Of a stretch of 64,000 bases of DNA, positions 60,555-64,000 are shown piece by piece. The notes under the pieces were generated by a model. The model made no database searches, was not told the origin of the DNA, and saw only the letters and a list, made by a program, of their open reading frames with translations. Made by a program: the position numbers and the translations under genes. This DNA is from Sphingopyxis alaskensis RB2256 (GTDB taxonomy: Bacteria; Pseudomonadota; Alphaproteobacteria; Sphingomonadales; Sphingomonadaceae): contig NC_008048.1 in the NCBI RefSeq assembly GCF_000013985.1, positions 186,001 to 250,000 on the forward strand. The letters run 5' to 3'. Each line of letters begins with the position of its first letter. Position 1 is the stretch's first letter.

Positions 60555-61547
60555 TTATTCCAAGGGCGGCGGTGCATCGACGAGCGGTGGGTGCAGCGGC
60601 TGGCCCGCCGCGCGCGCCGCCGCGATCGTCGCGGCTTCGGCTTCCAGCGCCGCGACGCGGTCGCGCCAGCCCGGATGCGTGCCCGCCTGAAACAGCGGCC
60701 GCCCCTTGCGCTGGCCGAAGTTCGACCAGAAGCGCGCCGCCGCGCCGGGGTCATAGCCCGCGCCCGCGAGCAGCCACACCGACAGGCGGTCGGCCTCGAC
60801 CTCGGTCTGGCGGAACAGCCGGGCGCTGCGTCCGAATTGCTTGCCCAGCCCGCGATCGACCCCCGCCGCGTCGAGCCGCGCGCGGTGGCGGAGGATATTG
60901 TGGGCGAGTTCGTGCGCGATCGCCGCGGCAAGTTCGGCATCGTCGGCGGTAAAATCGGCGAGCCCCTGATTGACGAGCACCAGCCGCCCGTCGGCCACCG
61001 CGCCGGGCTTGTCCTTCGCCTCGACGCGGAAATCGCTGGCGCAGCCGGGCACGGGGGTCAGGCGGATGAGCTGGCCCCCACCGACATGCAGGTCGAGCGG
61101 CGCGTTGGCGGGCCGCGCCGCGATTTTCGCTTCGATTGCCGTGATCCGTGCGAAAGGATGGTCGCCTTCGCCGTCGGGGACGGGGGCGAGGTCGATCGCC
61201 TTGACCGGATCGCCGACGCGCAGCCCGGCGCCGGCCGCGGGCGAGCCGGGCGCGATGGCGGCGACGAAGGCGTGGTTCGCATCGTCGGCGCGATAGGCGG
61301 CCAGCGCCTCGACGCGCCGGTCGGCCTCGTACAGCCGGGGATCGCCCCACATCCACCCGAACTGCGGCTGTCGCACGGGGCACCATGCCGCGTTGGCGGT
61401 CGTCAGGCGAAATCCGATGGCGGCAACGCGGGCCTCGGTTGCCGCGAGCAGGGCGTAGGGGGAGGGCGCGGCGCTCGGCGCGGCGAGCGCCAGCGGTGCG
61501 ACGAGAAGCGATAAGGCGGCAAGGATCGGTCGGACGCGGCGCGGCAT
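60555..61547 (-). CDS. Exported M48-type metalloprotease with PDZ domain
   Basis: 330 aa. Signal peptide (ILAALSLLVAPLALAAP), a PDZ-like segment (IAPGSPAAGAGLRVGDPVKAI, about 98-119), then the zinc site HELAH (212-216) and EADR with the third ligand (E251). M48 peptidases of this size work in the periplasm on misfolded envelope proteins. Divergent from ctaA. Starts 57 bp before msrA. Confidence 0.9.
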   Translation of the reverse strand: MPRRVRPILAALSLLVAPLALAAPSAAPSPYALLAATEARVAAIGFRLTTANAAWCPVRQPQFGWMWGDPRLYEADRRVEALAAYRADDANHAFVAAIAPGSPAAGAGLRVGDPVKAIDLAPVPDGEGDHPFARITAIEAKIAARPANAPLDLHVGGGQLIRLTPVPGCASDFRVEAKDKPGAVADGRLVLVNQGLADFTADDAELAAAIAHELAHNILRHRARLDAAGVDRGLGKQFGRSARLFRQTEVEADRLSVWLLAGAGYDPGAAARFWSNFGQRKGRPLFQAGTHPGWRDRVAALEAEAATIAAARAAGQPLHPPLVDAPPPLE

Positions 61548-61660
61548 GGCGCCCGCTTATCAAGCTGCATCTGTCGTCGCCATGAATATCGGGATCGGGC
61601 TCCTCTCTTGTCGGCTGTCCGCCTCTTGCCTATCGCCCGGCAAGCGACGATAGGGCGGCC

Positions 61661-62728
61661 ATGACCAATAGCTCGGCCCTTTCTCCATCGTCCTCCGCAG
61701 TGGCGCCGCGCCCCGGCGCGCTGGCGCGCTGGCTGTGGGCGGTCGCCCTGCTCGTGATCATCGTCGTGGGTGTGGGCGGCATCACGCGCCTCACCGAATC
61801 GGGGCTGTCGATCACCGAATGGCGCCCCGTGTCGGGGGTGCTGCCGCCGCTCAACGAAGCCGACTGGGTCAGGGAGTTCGAGAAATACAAGCAGATCCCT
61901 GAATATAAGGAGATCAACCTCGGCATGACGCTGGCGGGGTTCAAGGCGATTTTTTTCTGGGAATGGCTGCACCGCATTCTCGGCCGCGTCGTCGGCATGG
62001 CGCTGGTCGTCCCGTTCGTCTGGTATGCGTGGCGCCGCGCCATCCCCGCGGGTTACGGCTGGCGGCTGTTCGCGCTGACCGCGCTCGTCGGCTTGCAGGG
62101 CGCGATCGGCTGGTGGATGGTGGCGTCGGGGCTGGAATATCGCACCGACGTCAGCCATTACCGCCTTGCGGCGCATCTGCTCACCGCGCTGTTCCTGCTC
62201 GCCGGGCTGGTGTGGACCGCGCGTGATCTGGGGGCGCTTGCGCGCGATCCCGGTGCGCCGCCGGCGCGGCTGACGGGCGCCGCGATCGGCGTCATCGCGA
62301 TCCTGTTCGTCCAGTTGCTGCTCGGTGCGTGGGTCGCCGGGCTCAATGCCGGCTATGTTTCGAGCAGCTGGCCGCTGATGAACGATCATTTCGTGCCCGA
62401 AGGGATCGACTGGAGCGGCGGCGCGTGGCTTGCCCTCACCAACGATCCCTTCCTCATCCATTTCCTCCACCGTTGGTGGTCGTGGGCCGCGGCGGGCGCG
62501 CTGCTGCTGCTCGCCCGGACGCTGGCGCGACGCGGCGCGCGCGCCGAAGCCTGCGCGCTCGTCATCGTCGTCGCGGCGCAGATGCTGCTCGGCATCTGGA
62601 CCATTGTGTCGGGGGTGTCGATGTGGGTCGCGGTGATGCACCAGGTCGTCGGGGCAATCCTCGTCGCCGTCACGGCGGCGGCATTGCATCGGCTCGGCCG
62701 CCGGTCAGCGATCACCGAGGTATCATAA
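61661..62728 (+). CDS. ctaA: Heme A synthase, COX15 type
   Basis: 355 aa, eight predicted helices. [16 protein letters not shown] and the [12 protein letters not shown] region with heme-ligand His are family hallmarks; later [12 protein letters not shown] and HQVVGA give the second His pair. It oxidises heme O to heme A for cytochrome aa3 oxidase. It stands alone before rplM. Confidence 0.94.
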   Translation: MTNSSALSPSSSAVAPRPGALARWLWAVALLVIIVVGVGGITRLTESGLSITEWRPVSGVLPPLNEADWVREFEKYKQIPEYKEINLGMTLAGFKAIFFWEWLHRILGRVVGMALVVPFVWYAWRRAIPAGYGWRLFALTALVGLQGAIGWWMVASGLEYRTDVSHYRLAAHLLTALFLLAGLVWTARDLGALARDPGAPPARLTGAAIGVIAILFVQLLLGAWVAGLNAGYVSSSWPLMNDHFVPEGIDWSGGAWLALTNDPFLIHFLHRWWSWAAAGALLLLARTLARRGARAEACALVIVVAAQMLLGIWTIVSGVSMWVAVMHQVVGAILVAVTAAALHRLGRRSAITEVS

Positions 62729-62892
62729 TACCCGTCAGCAAAGCCGCACGATACTTGACTTTCCGCGCGTCCGGCGTCATTGGCCCGCGTCGAAGCGCCG
62801 CTGAGTCCGTTCGGAACAGGCGGCGCGGTTTGTTTCGGGGCAGGTCGGTATCACGCCGGGCGCTCCAGTCCATATCTGTCAAGGAGCGTGCC

Positions 62893-63372
62893 ATGAAGGC
62901 GCTGACCAAGACGACCGTTTCGGCGAACGCCGCCACGGTCGAAAAGAAATGGGTGCTGATCGACGCCGAGGGTCTCGTTGTGGGCCGCGTCGCGTCGATC
63001 ATCGCCAACATCCTGCGCGGCAAGCACAAGCCGTCGTTCACCCCGCACGTCGATTGCGGTGACAATGTCATCGTCATCAATGCGGAGAAGGTGGCGTTCA
63101 CCGGCAAGAAGATGCAGGACAAACGCTATTACAAGCACACCGGCTATGCCGGCGGCATCAAGGAAACCAGCCCGGCGAAGATCCTCGAAGGCCGTTTCCC
63201 CGAGCGCGTGCTCGAAAAGGCCGTCGAACGCATGATCCCGCGCGGGCCCCTCGGCCGCCAGCAGATGCGCAACCTGCGCATCTTTGCCGGCAGCGAACAT
63301 CCGCACGAAGGGCAGAACCCCGAAGTGATCGACGTCGCGTCGATGAACCGCAAGAACAAGGTGGGTGCATAA
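62893..63372 (+). CDS. rplM: 50S ribosomal protein L13
   Basis: 159 aa. [20 protein letters not shown] and [20 protein letters not shown] are the L13 sequence. AAGGAG is 7 bases before ATG 62893. The longer frame upstream is shadow of ctaA. Stop and rpsI start share one base (TAATG). Confidence 0.98.
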   Translation: MKALTKTTVSANAATVEKKWVLIDAEGLVVGRVASIIANILRGKHKPSFTPHVDCGDNVIVINAEKVAFTGKKMQDKRYYKHTGYAGGIKETSPAKILEGRFPERVLEKAVERMIPRGPLGRQQMRNLRIFAGSEHPHEGQNPEVIDVASMNRKNKVGA

Positions 63373-63869
63373 TGGCCGACGAACAGACCATGACCGATCT
63401 CAAGGACCTCGGCGGCGCCGTCGAAGGCAGTGTGGCAGCCCCGGTTTCGACCACGCCGCTGCGCGAGAAGATCGTCGACAAGCAGGGCCGCGCCTATGCG
63501 ACCGGTCGCCGCAAGGACGCCGTTGCGCGCGTGTGGCTCAAGCCCGGCACGGGCAAGATCACCGTCAACGGCCGCGATCAGGAATCCTATTTCGCGCGCC
63601 CGACGCTGCGCCTCGTCATCAACCAGCCCTTCGGCCTGACCGAACGCGTTGGCCAGTATGACGTGATCGCAACCGTCAAGGGCGGCGGCCTGTCGGGCCA
63701 GGCGGGCGCGGTGCTGCACGGCATCGCGCAGGCGCTGACCCGTTTCGAACCGGCGCTGCGCGGCCCGGTCAAGGCGGCCGGCTTCCTGACCCGCGACAGC
63801 CGCGCCGTCGAGCGCAAGAAGTACGGCAAGGCGAAGGCCCGCCGCAGCTTCCAGTTCTCGAAGCGTTAA
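63372..63869 (+). CDS. rpsI: 30S ribosomal protein S9
   Basis: 165 aa, longer than E. coli S9 because of an acidic N-terminal extension common in alphaproteobacteria. [21 protein letters not shown] and the basic C-terminus [19 protein letters not shown] are diagnostic. Coupled to rplM, the usual order. Confidence 0.98.
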   Translation: MADEQTMTDLKDLGGAVEGSVAAPVSTTPLREKIVDKQGRAYATGRRKDAVARVWLKPGTGKITVNGRDQESYFARPTLRLVINQPFGLTERVGQYDVIATVKGGGLSGQAGAVLHGIAQALTRFEPALRGPVKAAGFLTRDSRAVERKKYGKAKARRSFQFSKR

Positions 63870-63901
63870 GAGCTTTTTCCACCGACGGGTGGAGAAGAGG
63901 A

Positions 63902-63930
63902 GGGCGGTCCGGCAACGGGCCGCCCTTTTT
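63902..63930 (+). terminator. Intrinsic terminator of rplM-rpsI
   Basis: GGGCGGTCCG (63902-63911), GCAA loop, CGGGCCGCCC (63916-63925) with one wobble pair, then TTTTT (63926-63930). Confidence 0.85.
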
Positions 63931-63944
63931 CGTGGGGCTGGCGC

Positions 63945-64000
63945 TCAGGCCGTGCCGCCCGCCTTCATCTGCTGCGCATAGCCCGCCTGCACCATCACAC
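63945..64000 (-). CDS. C-terminal end of an unidentified gene (cut by window end)
   Basis: Reverse frame ends in TGA at 63945-63947 and stays open to the window edge, giving ...VMVQAGYAQQMKAGGTA. It is too short to identify. Facing the rpsI terminator is consistent with a convergent gene. Confidence 0.4.
   Translation of the reverse strand, partial: VMVQAGYAQQMKAGGTA

Noticed and set aside
62755-62783. Sigma-70 promoter for rplM (TTGACT followed at 17 bp by TCATTG).
   Set aside because: The -35 is good, but the -10 is too poor to call from sequence alone.

Overview
The window looks like a chromosomal segment of an alphaproteobacterium of the Sphingomonadaceae, most plausibly Sphingopyxis or a close relative. 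This rests on very high GC, tight operons with ATGA/GTGA stop-start overlaps, a TonB-receptor-linked glycan locus with a tryptophan-halogenase-like gene, Entner-Doudoroff glycolysis, a heme A synthase (COX15/CtaA) gene, fragments of an exosortase-A exopolysaccharide locus, and many short GC-rich palindromes between genes. No rRNA, tRNA, CRISPR array, prophage or replication origin was seen. Genus assignment is inference.

Layout. 1-9033: alpha-glucan utilisation operon (TonB-dependent receptor, flavin halogenase family protein, periplasmic GH13 amylase, GH13 alpha-glucosidase, GH97 alpha-glucosidase). 9234-12818: FdhF/YdeP-type molybdopterin oxidoreductase facing mobA and fdhD. 12870-18819: glpD, then zwf, edd and eda. 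18898-29038: a glycerolipid/neutral-lipid block (HAD-PlsC fusion, PlsB-like GPAT, WS/DGAT, patatin lipase, two alpha/beta hydrolases, gpsA). 29170-33766: TlpA-like lipoprotein thioredoxin, argH, a small LptM-like lipoprotein, lysA and a siroheme synthase N-domain protein. 33907-38210: pspF facing a sigma-54 driven psp operon that carries pspA, pspB and pspC plus an extra small leader protein and five PspB-like membrane coiled-coil paralogues. 38369-41720: sufE, an M20 peptidase, and an SPFH / ribbon-helix-helix / membrane protein operon behind a 32-bp operator-like palindrome. 41943-46649: two divergent acyl-CoA ligases, a DsbA/GST-kappa isomerase-like protein and an enoyl-CoA hydratase. 46650-48773: three mobile elements stacked on one CTAG site. 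48774-52447: exosortase-A-associated ligase and glycosyltransferase genes. 52516-53866: small DNA-damage- or repressor-like module. 53874-56472: lipoprotein, soluble methyl-accepting protein, aquaporin. 56510-59720: galU and a YfiR-YfiN-YfiB c-di-GMP module. 59964-61547: msrA and an M48 peptidase. 61661-63869: ctaA, then rplM-rpsI with a terminator.

The most interesting block is the psp region. A canonical PspF/sigma-54 control region (-24/-12 promoter, two upstream direct repeats, divergent pspF) drives a transcript whose first gene is a 56-aa membrane peptide. A strong hairpin-plus-T-run terminator lies between that gene and pspA, so the peptide may be made in excess. Behind pspABC come five consecutive genes that repeat the PspB plan (one N-terminal membrane helix, then a short basic coiled coil ending in a shared R-[VLI]-x-[VK]-[LV]-E-x-I motif). 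This looks like a lineage-specific amplification of the PspB module.

Other themes: a compact set of genes for making and breaking storage lipids, with gpsA supplying glycerol-3-phosphate; at least four families of intergenic palindromes, one of which encodes the C-terminus of the WS/DGAT and another of which may sequester the gpsA ribosome binding site; and a CTAG shared by the stop codons of two convergent genes that has taken three insertions without breaking either gene.
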